From Marinobacter sp. CHS3-4 (GTDB lineage Bacteria > Pseudomonadota > Gammaproteobacteria > Pseudomonadales > Oleiphilaceae): a stretch of 64,000 nucleotides of DNA. A program made the position numbers and the translations under genes. This document shows positions 43,924 to 54,781 of the stretch, one piece after another; position 1 is the stretch's first letter, and each line of letters begins with the position of its first letter. The stretch covers positions 992,001-1,056,000 of the forward strand of contig NZ_JASGBJ010000001.1 in assembly GCF_030053415.1 (NCBI RefSeq), given 5' to 3'. Below the pieces are notes generated by a model. The model made no database searches, had not been told where the DNA came from, and worked only from the letters and a program-made list of their open reading frames with translations.

Positions 43924-44871
43924 ATGCGTTATGCGTTCCAACTGGGGATTTTTGTCCTCACCCTCATCGTTCTGTCTGGCTGCAGCACCACACCTGTTGA
44001 GGTGACGCCTTATGTCGCCTCTGATCAAGACGTGTCCGACTACGAAAACGTCCAGCTACTGCGCAAAGCCCAGCGCCATTCAGAAGCAAAATCCCTGTTC
44101 ATGGACCTGGTCAACCGGGGCTATCCGCCGGCTCTGCGCGATAAGGTTGCTCAATTGCTAAAAGAAGATGCGGCCCTGAAGGGAGATTACCTGTACTCGT
44201 CGGGACTTGCAGATACTGTGGGGAGTCAGGCCCTTGTGAATTGGGCGAATGAAATCAAAGCCGCTGACAGCGGCGTGTGTCAGGCACTGGAAGGTTTGAA
44301 CATCGCGTGGTATCACCACGCGCTCCGGCAGTTGGCGCAGCAGGGGGATCTGGCGGCGATCTACTCCAATTGGCAATGCGAAAAGCAGTACACTCGCCCT
44401 CTCGAAAATTTTAAAACAGAAACCGTGCAGTTGATGGTGTATGCAGGTCGCTCCGACGCCTACAGCCGTGAGAACCGGTTGCTGGTGGTTGGTGAACTCT
44501 ACGACTGGTATCAGGCGCAGCTGATCCAGTTTGCCGGGCAGCGAGACCTTGGTTTGAAACTGCTCACCAAAGCGAGAGGTGACGGCGACAAGGTGCGTGC
44601 CGGCATGGCCGAATGGGCAAAAGCGACCGTTGATCTGGCTTTGAGCGGCGAGCAGTTGGATGAGCAGACCATGAACCTTCTCGTGACCCGTCTGCAGCAG
44701 GTCGCAAGAGTGCAGCTACAAAACGGTGACACGGCGGCCGGAAAAGAATGGCTGGCCTACTCGATCAACGTTGCCCAGCAAATCAAGACGGCGTTTCCCA
44801 ATCAGTCTCCTAAAGCGGACAGCCTCATCGCAGAATGCCAGGCCATGCTGAAAGGGCTGGCCATTAGCTGA
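43924..44871 (+). CDS. Putative lipoprotein of unknown function
   Basis: 315-residue protein with a signal peptide and lipobox LSGC, lipidated Cys20. The mature part is helical and repeat-like (NVQLLRKAQRHSEAKSLFMDLVNRGYPPALRDKVAQLL), resembling Sel1/TPR-type repeats loosely. ATG at 43924 follows AAGGAA and starts the signal sequence; an upstream extension of 29 residues is rejected. It is the last cargo gene before the terminator and hsdS. Any link to the neighbouring systems is unproven. Confidence 0.75.
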   Translation: MRYAFQLGIFVLTLIVLSGCSTTPVEVTPYVASDQDVSDYENVQLLRKAQRHSEAKSLFMDLVNRGYPPALRDKVAQLLKEDAALKGDYLYSSGLADTVGSQALVNWANEIKAADSGVCQALEGLNIAWYHHALRQLAQQGDLAAIYSNWQCEKQYTRPLENFKTETVQLMVYAGRSDAYSRENRLLVVGELYDWYQAQLIQFAGQRDLGLKLLTKARGDGDKVRAGMAEWAKATVDLALSGEQLDEQTMNLLVTRLQQVARVQLQNGDTAAGKEWLAYSINVAQQIKTAFPNQSPKADSLIAECQAMLKGLAIS

Positions 44872-44892
44872 TGGATTGGCGTTTTCGCTGAT

Positions 44893-44923
44893 CAAAAGCC
44901 CCGCCAGTTTGGCGGGGCTTTTG
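44893..44923. terminator. Strong bidirectional rho-independent terminator
   Basis: A perfect 13-base stem (CAAAAGCCCCGCC / GGCGGGGCTTTTG) with an AGTTT loop and T-runs on both strands. It separates the plus-strand lipoprotein from the minus-strand hsdS end and insulates cargo from the restriction-modification genes. Confidence 0.92.
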
Positions 44924-44924
44924 A

Positions 44925-46229
44925 CTACAGGGCTTCGGAAACAGCTTCTTCGGCATCTGGTATGCGGAGTTCGCCGGACAGGAGCTTGGGCAGGAGGGTG
45001 TCGCGGAGCTTAGTCAGGGCATCCGTCTGTTCGGACGTCAGCAGGATTCGCGAATAAATCGCCTCCGCTTGCTCGTTGAACGCTTCCAGTATCCCTTTCC
45101 CGGGCACCAGAAACGGAATAGGGCGGAAGTTCTTTTTACTGATTTCCTGAAACGTGCTGCCATTGGCTCGGTCGGCAATATGGTTCATGTTGGTTTTTGC
45201 CCAGCTCAATAGATAGACCGGTCCGTAATTCTGGTTTGGCAGCATGGCAATGATGCCCTGGTTCACGGAAACCGGGATGTCGCTGATGGCCAGATAGCCA
45301 ATCGGTGCTCTGGAGGACATGAGCACCGTTCCTTGCGGAAGCTGGCCTGACGAAATTTTCCGGATGCCGGTGTCGGTCAGGTGCCTTTCGGTATCCATGA
45401 GCACCAGCGACTTCAGTTGCGACATATCCTTCGGTGTGCAGAACGAGTGTGTTCCGTTTTCCCAGAAATCCGGATTTTTGGTACTCGGCGTTCCGCCGCC
45501 GGTGGTTTCAACTTCCTCGCCGATAGTGCTGATGTGCCACCCCTCCGGCACCCACCCCATTTCCTCCGTCAGCTCAAACCGATCCGGAAATTGCTGGCGG
45601 ATGTGGTCGGGCAGGAGCTTGCGCTGGTCGCCGAGGGCGGCTCTGGCGTCGGCGCGGGCTTGCAGGGCTTCGGGGATGGGGTTGCCGGCGGCCAGGGCGT
45701 TGTCGATCACCGGGTCGAAATCCACGAACCAGCTTTTGAACAGGGCCTGGGCCATGGATTCGAGGGTAGTGTTGATTTGGTGGTTTAGCGCGATTTTGTC
45801 GTCGAGCTCGCTGAGTATCCCTGCGATTACCTTTTGTGTTTCTGGGCTCGGAACTTTAACCGGAAGAGGGTGGACATGATTCCGATTTAAGGAGGGCTGG
45901 GCACTTCCTGAATTATATGACTTGAAATCTATCGTTTTGAGGAAGTAGTAGGCGAACTTGGCATCGTTGCCGTGAAAGTCTTTGACATAAAGTGCAGTAT
46001 TCAGCGGCCAGTAGTCATAAGGCGTATAAGAAACCACGCCAATAGATCCGCCGCTTCGGCCAATTGTTACGCCTGGTCCTTTTGTTCTCGCCTCGCTGTG
46101 CCAACCTGTTATTCCGAAAGAACCCAGGATTGGGACATGTCCGGGATTACGTTGGGATTCTGGAAGATCATGGCCTCGTTGAAGGGTCACGAACTCGCCA
46201 AGAGTAATTTCGCGCCAATCATTCTCCAT
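44925..46229 (-). CDS. hsdS: Type I restriction-modification specificity subunit S
   Basis: 434-residue DNA-recognition subunit. Two target recognition domains lie at about 1-150 (DWREITLGEFVTLQRGHDLP) and about 225-400 (GWHISTIGEEVETTGGGTPSTKNPDFWENGTHSF), each followed by a conserved helix (VIAGILSELDDKIALNHQINTTLESMAQALF; TSEQTDALTKLRDTLLPKLLSGEL). It appears intact. Its start overlaps the hsdM stop by 11 bases. The recognition sequence cannot be predicted by eye. Confidence 0.95.
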   Translation of the reverse strand: MENDWREITLGEFVTLQRGHDLPESQRNPGHVPILGSFGITGWHSEARTKGPGVTIGRSGGSIGVVSYTPYDYWPLNTALYVKDFHGNDAKFAYYFLKTIDFKSYNSGSAQPSLNRNHVHPLPVKVPSPETQKVIAGILSELDDKIALNHQINTTLESMAQALFKSWFVDFDPVIDNALAAGNPIPEALQARADARAALGDQRKLLPDHIRQQFPDRFELTEEMGWVPEGWHISTIGEEVETTGGGTPSTKNPDFWENGTHSFCTPKDMSQLKSLVLMDTERHLTDTGIRKISSGQLPQGTVLMSSRAPIGYLAISDIPVSVNQGIIAMLPNQNYGPVYLLSWAKTNMNHIADRANGSTFQEISKKNFRPIPFLVPGKGILEAFNEQAEAIYSRILLTSEQTDALTKLRDTLLPKLLSGELRIPDAEEAVSEAL

Positions 46230-47790
46230 AACCCAACCCCTCCAGATTCCCCCGAATCACCTTATCCAACTTCTCCCCCTCAGCCATCTGCCGATACAGC
46301 GTCTTGCTCAACTCCTCCATCTTCACCTCAAACGGCACACCATCATCTTCAATCTCCGCCGCACCCACGTAGCGGCCGGGGGTGAGCACGTAGTCGTTGG
46401 CTTTGATGTCCTTAATCGAGACGGCTTTGCAGAAGCCGGGTACGTCCTCGTAGTCTCCGTCTTTCGCCTCACCGCGCCAGGCATGGTAGGTGCGTGCGAT
46501 GTGGGCGATGTCGTCGGGGGTGAGTTCCTTGTGTACGCGGCTGATCATGCTGCCCATGTTGCGGGCGTCGATGAACAGGGTTTCGCCTTCCCGGTTGCGG
46601 TGGTTGCTGTCGCTGTGGCCGGGGATGGTCTGAGCCTTTTTGTTCTTGGTGAGGAACCACAGGCACACGGGGATCTGGGTGGTGTAGAACAGCTGGCCGG
46701 GCAGGGCAATCATGCAGTCCACCAGGTCGTTTTCGATGATCTTCTGGCGGATGGCGCCTTCGCCCTTGGTGTTGGTGGACATGGAGCCGTTGGCCATCAC
46801 AAATCCGGCGGTGCCGTGTTCGGACAGCTTGGCGATCATGTGCAGTATCCAGGCGTAGTTGGCGTTGCCGGTGGGCGGTACCTCGTAGCCGGCCCAGCGG
46901 GGGTCGTCGGTGAGTTCGTCCGGGGCGCGCCACTGGTCCATGTTGAACGGCGGGTTGGCCAGGATAAAGTCGGCCTTCAGGTCCGGGTGCTGGTCCTTGA
47001 AGAAGCTGTCGGCCGGTACATCCCCCAGGTTACCGGCAATGCCGCGAATGGCCAGGTTCATCTTGGCCAGTTTGTAGGTGGTGGCGGTGTATTCCTGGCC
47101 GTAAATGGAGATGTCTTTCTGGTTGCCCTGATGGCTTTCCACAAACTTGATGGACTGCACGAACATGCCGCCGGAGCCGCAACAGGGGTCATAAATCTTG
47201 CCCTCGAACGGCTCGATCATTTCGGCCAGCAAGTTGACCACGCACTTGGGGGTGTAGAACTCGCCGCCGCCCTTGCCTTCGGTGGCCGCGAACTTGCCCA
47301 GGAAGTACTCGTACACCCGGCCCACCACATCCTGTTCCCGGTCTTCAACGGTGTCGATGTTGTCGATGGAATCGATCAGCGCGGCCAGTTTGCTCACGTC
47401 GATGCCCAGTCGGGAGAAGTAGTTGTCCGGCAGGGCGCCGCGCAGGGATTTGTTGGTTTTCTCGATGGTGGACAGCGCCGTGTCGATTTTCAGGGCAATG
47501 TCGCCCTGTTTGGCGTTCTTTTGGATATAGCTCCACCGGGCCTCTGGCGGCAGATAGAACACGTTGTTCATGGCGTAAAACTCCACCATGTCCACGTATT
47601 TCTCTTTGCCTTCCACTATCAGCGCCCGTTTACGCTCTTCGAATTTGTCGCTGACAAATTTCAGGAAGATCAGGCTTAGCACCACGTGCTTGTATTCGGA
47701 CGACTCCACCGTGCCGCGCAGTTTGTCGGCGGTGTCCCAAAGGGTCTGTTCGAAACTTTTGGGTGCTTTTTTGTTCTGGGGTTTGGCCAT
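46219..47790 (-). CDS. hsdM: Type I restriction-modification methyltransferase subunit M
   Basis: 523-residue N6-adenine methyltransferase subunit. SAM motif I is DPCCGSGGMFVQS and the catalytic motif IV is NPPFNMDQW. The N-terminal helical domain (FEQTLWDTADKLRGTVESSEYKHVVLSLIFLKFVSDKFEE) is typical. It heads the hsdM-hsdS transcript, starting at an ATG in a gap of 139 bases after metF. That gap contains no gene and marks the right edge of the accessory region. Confidence 0.97.
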   Translation of the reverse strand: MAKPQNKKAPKSFEQTLWDTADKLRGTVESSEYKHVVLSLIFLKFVSDKFEERKRALIVEGKEKYVDMVEFYAMNNVFYLPPEARWSYIQKNAKQGDIALKIDTALSTIEKTNKSLRGALPDNYFSRLGIDVSKLAALIDSIDNIDTVEDREQDVVGRVYEYFLGKFAATEGKGGGEFYTPKCVVNLLAEMIEPFEGKIYDPCCGSGGMFVQSIKFVESHQGNQKDISIYGQEYTATTYKLAKMNLAIRGIAGNLGDVPADSFFKDQHPDLKADFILANPPFNMDQWRAPDELTDDPRWAGYEVPPTGNANYAWILHMIAKLSEHGTAGFVMANGSMSTNTKGEGAIRQKIIENDLVDCMIALPGQLFYTTQIPVCLWFLTKNKKAQTIPGHSDSNHRNREGETLFIDARNMGSMISRVHKELTPDDIAHIARTYHAWRGEAKDGDYEDVPGFCKAVSIKDIKANDYVLTPGRYVGAAEIEDDGVPFEVKMEELSKTLYRQMAEGEKLDKVIRGNLEGLGYGE

Positions 47791-47929
47791 GGTGGAACTG
47801 CATCCTATGCGCTAGTCGGGCTGATTGGATGCTGGGCATTGTTGCGGTTTGGAGCGAGGCGATCAACTATAGGAACGCTGCCTCCTGAAACGAAGGCAGC
47901 ATTGATGGGCCGTGGAGTCCACAGATTGC

Positions 47930-48799
47930 TCAGAAAGCGATCTTTTCCCGGTCGGTCAGACCCAGATTGTTCCAGATATTCAGGCTCGCCTCCGCCTGGT
48001 TGAGCGTGTAAAAGTGAAGGCCGGGTGCGCCAGCAGCCAGCAGTTTCTCACACATGCGTGTCACCACTTCCTCACCAAACTGGCGGATGCTGTCGCTGTC
48101 GTCGCCGTAGGCTTCCAGCTGCTTGCGAATCCAGCGGGGGATTTCCGCACCGCACATGTCCGAGAAGCGGGTCAGGTTGGTGAAGTTCACGATCGGCATG
48201 ATGCCAGGCACCACGGGAATGGTGACTCCCATCTTTTCCAGCCGGTCGATGAAATAGAAGTAGCTGTCCGGGTTGAAGAAATACTGGGTAATGGCGCTGT
48301 TGGCGCCAGCTTCGACCTTGCGTGCGAAGTTTTTCAGGTCTTCTTCAGCGTTTTTTGCCTGCGGATGAAACTCCGGGTAGGCCGCCACTTCCAGATTGAA
48401 TGTGTCGCCACTGTGCTCACGAATAAAGCTGACCAGCTCGTTGGCGTAGCGAAGCTCGCCCGCCGCGCCCATGCCCGAGGGCATGTCGCCCCTGAGGGCG
48501 ACGATCCGGTTTACGCCATTCTCTTTATACAGATCCAACAGCTCCCCGATTTCCTGGCGGGTACCACCCACGCAGGAAAGGTGGGGCGCTGTGGAAATTC
48601 CCTGCTTGTGCAGGTTAAGCACAGTCTCGATGGTGCGGTCCCGGGTGGAACCGCCCGCGCCAAAGGTGACCGAGAAAAAATCCGGGTCTACCTCGGCCAG
48701 CCGACCGCGCACAGTTTGCAGTTTTTCCTTGCCCGCGTCGGTCTTGGGCGGGAAAAACTCAAAACTGAAGCGGCGCTTGAACTGTTGCTGGGTTTCCAT
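47930..48799 (-). CDS. metF: Methylenetetrahydrofolate reductase
   Basis: 289-residue FAD enzyme reducing 5,10-methylene-THF to 5-methyl-THF for methionine synthesis. Family landmarks: SFEFFPPKTDAGKEKL, SVTFGAGGSTRDRT, LSCVGGTRQEIGELLDLYKENGVNRIVALRGD and PGIMPIVNFTNLTRF. ATG at 48799 is preferred over a TTG four codons earlier. It is the last gene of metK-ahcY-metF, 12 bases after ahcY. Confidence 0.95.
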   Translation of the reverse strand: METQQQFKRRFSFEFFPPKTDAGKEKLQTVRGRLAEVDPDFFSVTFGAGGSTRDRTIETVLNLHKQGISTAPHLSCVGGTRQEIGELLDLYKENGVNRIVALRGDMPSGMGAAGELRYANELVSFIREHSGDTFNLEVAAYPEFHPQAKNAEEDLKNFARKVEAGANSAITQYFFNPDSYFYFIDRLEKMGVTIPVVPGIMPIVNFTNLTRFSDMCGAEIPRWIRKQLEAYGDDSDSIRQFGEEVVTRMCEKLLAAGAPGLHFYTLNQAEASLNIWNNLGLTDREKIAF

Positions 48800-48811
48800 G
48801 ATGTCGCCCAA

Positions 48812-50206
<1,395 letters not shown>

Positions 50207-50246
50207 GGTGTTCTCCTGTGCGTATTAACGTCTGTAATAAATTCGA

Positions 50247-51437
50247 TTAAATGCCAGCGGCGTCTTTCAGTGCAGCGGCACGGTCTGTCTTTTCCCATGG
50301 GAATGCAGTGAACGTCTTGCCGCCCACGGTCATTTCAAATGGCTCGCGGCCAAAGTGGCCATAGGCTGCGGTAGCCCGATACATCGGGTGCAGCAGATCC
50401 AGCATGTTGGTGATGGCATACGGGCGCAGGTCGAAGTGCTCGCGAACCAGCTGGATGATCTTGTCGTCGCCGATCTTGCCAGTGCCAAACGTGTTCAGAG
50501 AGATCGACGTTGGCTGGGCCACGCCGATGGCATAGGACACCTGAATTTCACATTTGTCGGCCAGGCCGGCGGCAACGATGTTCTTGGCGACATACCGGCC
50601 CGCATAGGCAGCAGAACGGTCAACCTTGGACGGGTCCTTGCCGGAGAACGCACCACCGCCGTGACGGGCCATGCCGCCATAGGTATCAACGATGATCTTG
50701 CGGCCGGTCAGGCCACAGTCACCGACAGGGCCGCCGATGACGAATTTACCGGTCGGGTTGATGTGGAACTCGGTGTCTTTGTGCAGCAGCTCGGCTGGCA
50801 ACACATTCTTTACGATCAGTTCCATCACCGCTTCTTTCAGGTCGGACTGGGTCACGTCTTCGTCGTGCTGGGTAGACAGAACCACCGCATCGATGCCGGA
50901 TACGCGACCATCCTTATAGCTGCAGGTCACCTGGCTCTTGGCGTCCGGGCGCAACCAGGGAAGCAGGCCATTTCTGCGGGCTTCGGCCTGGCGCTCCATC
51001 AGACGGTGCGCGAAGGTGATTGGCGCAGGCATCAGAACTTCGGTTTCGTTACTGGCGTAGCCAAACATCAGGCCCTGGTCGCCAGCGCCCTGATCTTCCG
51101 GCTTCTTGCGGTCAACGCCCTGGGCGATGTCCACGGACTGCTTGCCGATGATGTTGATCACGCCACAGGTGTCGCCGTCGTAGCCGACTTTGGAAGAGGT
51201 GTAACCAATGTCCTTGATCACGCCGCGAACCAGGTCTTCCAGGTCGACCCAGGCGTTGGTGGTGATTTCACCGCCGACGATGGCCACACCGGTTTTAACC
51301 ATGGTTTCGCAGGCCACCCGCGCATGGGGGTCGTCTACGAGAATGGCGTCGAGTACGGCATCGGAAATCTGGTCCGCCAGTTTGTCAGGGTGGCCTTCTG
51401 AGACCGATTCGGAAGTAAAGATGCTGTAGTCAGACAT
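50247..51437 (-). CDS. metK: S-adenosylmethionine synthetase
   Basis: 396-residue enzyme making SAM from methionine and ATP. Diagnostic stretches are [32 protein letters not shown] and the P-loop-like [26 protein letters not shown] ribosome site precedes the ATG. It opens the metK-ahcY-metF transcript and has a perfect SahR-type palindrome 70 bases upstream. Confidence 0.98.
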   Translation of the reverse strand: MSDYSIFTSESVSEGHPDKLADQISDAVLDAILVDDPHARVACETMVKTGVAIVGGEITTNAWVDLEDLVRGVIKDIGYTSSKVGYDGDTCGVINIIGKQSVDIAQGVDRKKPEDQGAGDQGLMFGYASNETEVLMPAPITFAHRLMERQAEARRNGLLPWLRPDAKSQVTCSYKDGRVSGIDAVVLSTQHDEDVTQSDLKEAVMELIVKNVLPAELLHKDTEFHINPTGKFVIGGPVGDCGLTGRKIIVDTYGGMARHGGGAFSGKDPSKVDRSAAYAGRYVAKNIVAAGLADKCEIQVSYAIGVAQPTSISLNTFGTGKIGDDKIIQLVREHFDLRPYAITNMLDLLHPMYRATAAYGHFGREPFEMTVGGKTFTAFPWEKTDRAAALKDAAGI

Positions 51438-51506
51438 AGGTTCGGTTCCTCTTTAATACCTTCATGTAGCGTTGTTGTTGATACTGTACGAAGCGTACTG
51501 GATTCT

Positions 51507-51526
51507 ATATCAAAAAACTTTGATAT
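51507..51526. promoter_or_regulatory. SahR operator before metK
   Basis: ATATCAAA-4-TTTGATAT with perfect 8-base arms, about 70 bases before the metK start. The same element recurs before sahR (52588-52607), which supports SahR control of the methyl-cycle operon. Confidence 0.85.
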
Positions 51527-51544
51527 GCGTTTAAAATTTTGATG

Positions 51545-52546
51545 TCAGCCGGACTCGGTGGTTTTCCAGAATTCCCGCACCTGCACCTGAAAGCCATTGC
51601 GCAAGCCGATAAACAGGGACTCGCCTGCCACCAGCCCGGCATCGATCGCCCAATTGGTCAGCTCTTCTGGCTCGAAGCCAAGCCATAGATCGCCGCAGTT
51701 TTCTTTGGCCCAATCCTGGTCATGACTGCACAGGTCGCTGATGACCAGACAGCCGCCGGTATTCATCAGGGCAGCTGCGTCCAGAAAAATATCTGCCGGG
51801 CTGGGCACGTGGTGCAAGACCATATTGGCTACAACCAGGTCGAAGGCATCGCCACGGGCCAACAGGGTGTCGGTGACGCCCTCGATCAGGTCAACGTTGT
51901 GCAGCTTCTCTTCAATGCAGGTGCGGGTGGCTTTGGCCAGCATGTCACGGGAGTTGTCCAGCGCAACGACATGCTCGCAGGTCCTGGACAGCACCGGTAG
52001 GAAGCCGCCCTCGCCAGGGCCGATTTCCAGAGCCACTTTCCAGTTCTGCCGCTGAGCACGTTGGCTGATCAGATCGGCCACCGGTTTGGCGTAAAGATCG
52101 AAGGCCGCAATCAGCTCCTGCTGCTCTCGAAACTTCTCGGCGTAGCGGGCAAAAAAAGCCTGGGACTGGTCGGCCCTCTGGGTGCGAATCGCCTCGATTT
52201 TTTCCTGCAGATGCGGCGGTAAGGGGATGCGATCGACGGCATCGAAGACTTGCCGGATGGTCTGGTCTGTCAGCTTGTCGCTGTTCAGGTTCAGTGGCCG
52301 ACGATAGAAGATAGCGTTGCCTTCCCGCTGCGGTTCAAGCAGTCCGGCTTTGTGCATCACCTTGAGGTGGTGGCTCATGCCGGACTGGCGCATGGCGAAC
52401 AGCTGACTGAGTTCCAGTACCCCAAACGTGTCACGCCGAAGCACGCGCAAGATCTCCAGGCGCAAAGGGTCGCCGCTTGCTTTAAAGATCGGGGCAAGGG
52501 TATCGACCTGGGATGGATTATCGGATTGCGCGGCTGTAGAAGTCAT
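51545..52546 (-). CDS. sahR: SahR: ArsR-type repressor fused to a SAM-dependent methyltransferase-like domain
   Basis: 333-residue fusion. Residues about 15-90 are an ArsR winged helix (SGDPLRLEILRVLRRDTFGVLELSQLFAMRQSGMSHHLKVMHKAGLL) and about 150-310 a class I methyltransferase fold (ALEIGPGEGGFLPVLS; VVANMVLHHVPSPADIFLDAAALM). SahR proteins sense S-adenosylhomocysteine through that domain and repress methyl-cycle genes. Its place directly before metK-ahcY-metF and the two matching palindromes make the call strong. ATG at 52546 is chosen from family start; a TTG 16 codons upstream would read through the operator region and is less likely. No clear ribosome site is seen. Confidence 0.9.
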   Translation of the reverse strand: MTSTAAQSDNPSQVDTLAPIFKASGDPLRLEILRVLRRDTFGVLELSQLFAMRQSGMSHHLKVMHKAGLLEPQREGNAIFYRRPLNLNSDKLTDQTIRQVFDAVDRIPLPPHLQEKIEAIRTQRADQSQAFFARYAEKFREQQELIAAFDLYAKPVADLISQRAQRQNWKVALEIGPGEGGFLPVLSRTCEHVVALDNSRDMLAKATRTCIEEKLHNVDLIEGVTDTLLARGDAFDLVVANMVLHHVPSPADIFLDAAALMNTGGCLVISDLCSHDQDWAKENCGDLWLGFEPEELTNWAIDAGLVAGESLFIGLRNGFQVQVREFWKTTESG

Positions 52547-52587
52547 GAATCGGAGTGTAGGGAGGAAATTGGTTGTGATCAATAACA

Positions 52588-52607
52588 ATATCAAAAAATA
52601 TTGATAT
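52588..52607. promoter_or_regulatory. SahR operator before sahR (autoregulation)
   Basis: ATATCAAA-4-ATTGATAT, 7 of 8 arm bases symmetrical, 42 bases before the sahR start. It differs from the metK operator in two bases. It also lies between sahR and the divergent transketolase gene, so an effect on tkt is possible. Confidence 0.8.
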
Positions 52608-52780
52608 AGGTCTCGAATCGTTGGATTTCAGGGATTTCGATACGCCCGTTTCAATCCGTAGAAATCTGTAGCGCAAAAAGACGGAGGTTCATTTGCCCCG
52701 GCGGTCACTAATCGGCGAAAATACGCGCCTTTATTTTTCGCTGTTCTTTATATTGCCGACTACATACTGGAGAAACGTCA

Positions 52781-54781
52781 ATGCCGTCTCGCACAGATCT
52801 CGCCAACGCCATTCGCGCGCTGAGCATGGATGCGGTTCAGAAAGCCAAATCCGGCCATCCGGGCGCCCCCATGGGTATGGCGGACATCGCCGAGGTCCTT
52901 TGGAACGACTACCTCAGCCACAACCCGTCAAACCCCAAGTGGGCCAATCGTGACCGGTTCGTGCTGTCCAATGGCCACGGCTCCATGTTGCAATATTCGT
53001 TGCTGCATCTGACCGGTTACGACGTTTCCATTGAAGACATCAAGAACTTCCGCCAACTGCACTCCAAAACGCCTGGCCATCCCGAATACGGTTACACTCC
53101 GGGCGTAGAAACAACCACGGGTCCTCTGGGGCAGGGCATTGCGAATGCCGTTGGTTTTGCGCTGGCCGAGAAAACGCTGGCGGCCCAATTCAACCGTCCC
53201 GGCCATGACATTGTCGATCACTACACCTATGCGTTCCTCGGCGACGGTTGCCTGATGGAAGGCATCTCCCATGAAGTTGCTTCACTGGCGGGCACCCTGG
53301 GCCTTGGCAAGCTGGTGATGTTCTACGACGACAACGGCATTTCCATAGATGGCGAAGTCGAGGGCTGGTTCAACGACGACACGCCAAAGCGTTTCGAAGC
53401 CTATGGCTGGCAGGTCATTCCAAAGGTCGACGGGCACAACCCCGAAGCTGTCCGCGCAGCGATTGAAGCGGCCCGCGCCAACACGGATCAGCCCACGCTG
53501 ATCTGCTGCAAGACCATCATTGGTTTCGGCTCGCCGAACAAGCAGGGCACCGAAAGCTGTCATGGCGCGGCGCTGGGTGAAGACGAGGTTGAACTGACTC
53601 GCAAGGAGCTGGGTTGGTCTCACCCGGCGTTTGAAGTGCCGGACGACATCTACGCCGGATGGGATGCCAAAGAGAAAGGCGCCACGGCAGAAGCTCAGTG
53701 GAACGAGGCGTTCGCCGCCTATGAAAAGGCAGAGCCCGAACTGGCGGCCGAGTTCAAGCGTCGCATGTCCGGCGAACTGCCTGCAGATTTCTCTGAAAAA
53801 GCTCAGGCCTACATCAATGAGTGTCAGGAAAAAGGCGAGACCATCGCCAGCCGCAAGGCGTCACAGAACACCCTCAACGCCTATGGCCCGATGCTCCCGG
53901 AATTGCTGGGTGGCTCTGCGGATCTGGCCGGTTCCAACCTGACCATCTGGAACGACAGCAAGCCGCTGACCAAAGACGATGCCAATGGTAACTACGTTTA
54001 CTACGGGGTTCGTGAATTCGGCATGGCTGCCATCATGAACGGTGTGGCCCTGCACGGAGGCCTGGTGCCTTACGGTGCGACTTTCCTGATCTTCATGGAA
54101 TACTGCCGTAACGCTGTGCGCATGGCGGCGCTGATGAAGCAGCGTTCCATCCTGGTGTTTACCCACGATTCCATCGGCCTGGGCGAAGACGGCCCGACTC
54201 ACCAGCCGATTGAGCAGCTGGCCAGCCTTCGCACCACACCGAACATGAGCACCTGGCGCCCGGCGGATACCGTCGAGTCGGCGGTGGCTTGGAAAGCGGC
54301 GCTTGAGCGCACCGATGGTCCCACGGCACTGGTGTTTTCGCGCCAGGGTCTGCCACACCAGGATCGCGACGCGACCCAGGTACAGAACATCGCCAAAGGT
54401 GGCTACATCCTGTCTGACAGCGAAGGCACGCCTGACCTGATCCTGATCTCCACCGGCGGTGAAATCGGAATCACCCAAGACGCCGCGGCCCAGTTGCGCG
54501 AAAAAGGCGCGAAGGTTCGCGTGGTATCCATGCCGAGCACGGACACCTTTGACGCCCAGAGCGCGGCCTACAAGCAGGAAGTACTGCCGCTGGAAGTGAC
54601 CAACCGGGTTGCCGTCGAAGCGGGCATTGAAGACTACTGGTACAAGTACGTTGGCCTGGACGGGCGCATTGTCGGCATGAGCACCTTCGGTGAGTCGGCG
54701 CCGGCGGGTGATTTGTTCAAGGAGTTCGGCTTCACCGCCGAGAACATCGTTGCCACCGCCCAGGAACTTCTGGAAGCCTGA
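52781..54781 (+). CDS. tkt: Transketolase
   Basis: 666-residue thiamine-diphosphate enzyme of the pentose phosphate pathway. The cofactor site [38 protein letters not shown] and the pyrimidine-domain [19 protein letters not shown] are clear, and length is normal. It heads tkt-epd-pgk-fba; its stop overlaps the epd start by one base (TGATG). A TGGAGAAA site precedes the ATG. Confidence 0.97.
   Translation: MPSRTDLANAIRALSMDAVQKAKSGHPGAPMGMADIAEVLWNDYLSHNPSNPKWANRDRFVLSNGHGSMLQYSLLHLTGYDVSIEDIKNFRQLHSKTPGHPEYGYTPGVETTTGPLGQGIANAVGFALAEKTLAAQFNRPGHDIVDHYTYAFLGDGCLMEGISHEVASLAGTLGLGKLVMFYDDNGISIDGEVEGWFNDDTPKRFEAYGWQVIPKVDGHNPEAVRAAIEAARANTDQPTLICCKTIIGFGSPNKQGTESCHGAALGEDEVELTRKELGWSHPAFEVPDDIYAGWDAKEKGATAEAQWNEAFAAYEKAEPELAAEFKRRMSGELPADFSEKAQAYINECQEKGETIASRKASQNTLNAYGPMLPELLGGSADLAGSNLTIWNDSKPLTKDDANGNYVYYGVREFGMAAIMNGVALHGGLVPYGATFLIFMEYCRNAVRMAALMKQRSILVFTHDSIGLGEDGPTHQPIEQLASLRTTPNMSTWRPADTVESAVAWKAALERTDGPTALVFSRQGLPHQDRDATQVQNIAKGGYILSDSEGTPDLILISTGGEIGITQDAAAQLREKGAKVRVVSMPSTDTFDAQSAAYKQEVLPLEVTNRVAVEAGIEDYWYKYVGLDGRIVGMSTFGESAPAGDLFKEFGFTAENIVATAQELLEA

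Noticed and set aside
46483..47679. 398-codon open frame on the plus strand within hsdM
   Set aside because: The translation is a Val/Gly/His-rich shadow without motifs, while the opposite strand carries all HsdM methyltransferase motifs.
35824..47790. Integrative element or prophage around the restriction-modification genes
   Set aside because: No integrase, transposase, tRNA attachment site or flanking direct repeat was found; it is described as a cargo slot instead.
47877..47900. GCTGCCT/AGGCAGC hairpin as metF terminator
   Set aside because: The 7-base stem is not followed by a T-run on the metF strand, so there is little support.
50207..50246. SAH riboswitch before ahcY
   Set aside because: Only 40 bases separate ahcY from metK, too short for the aptamer, and a SahR protein system explains control.
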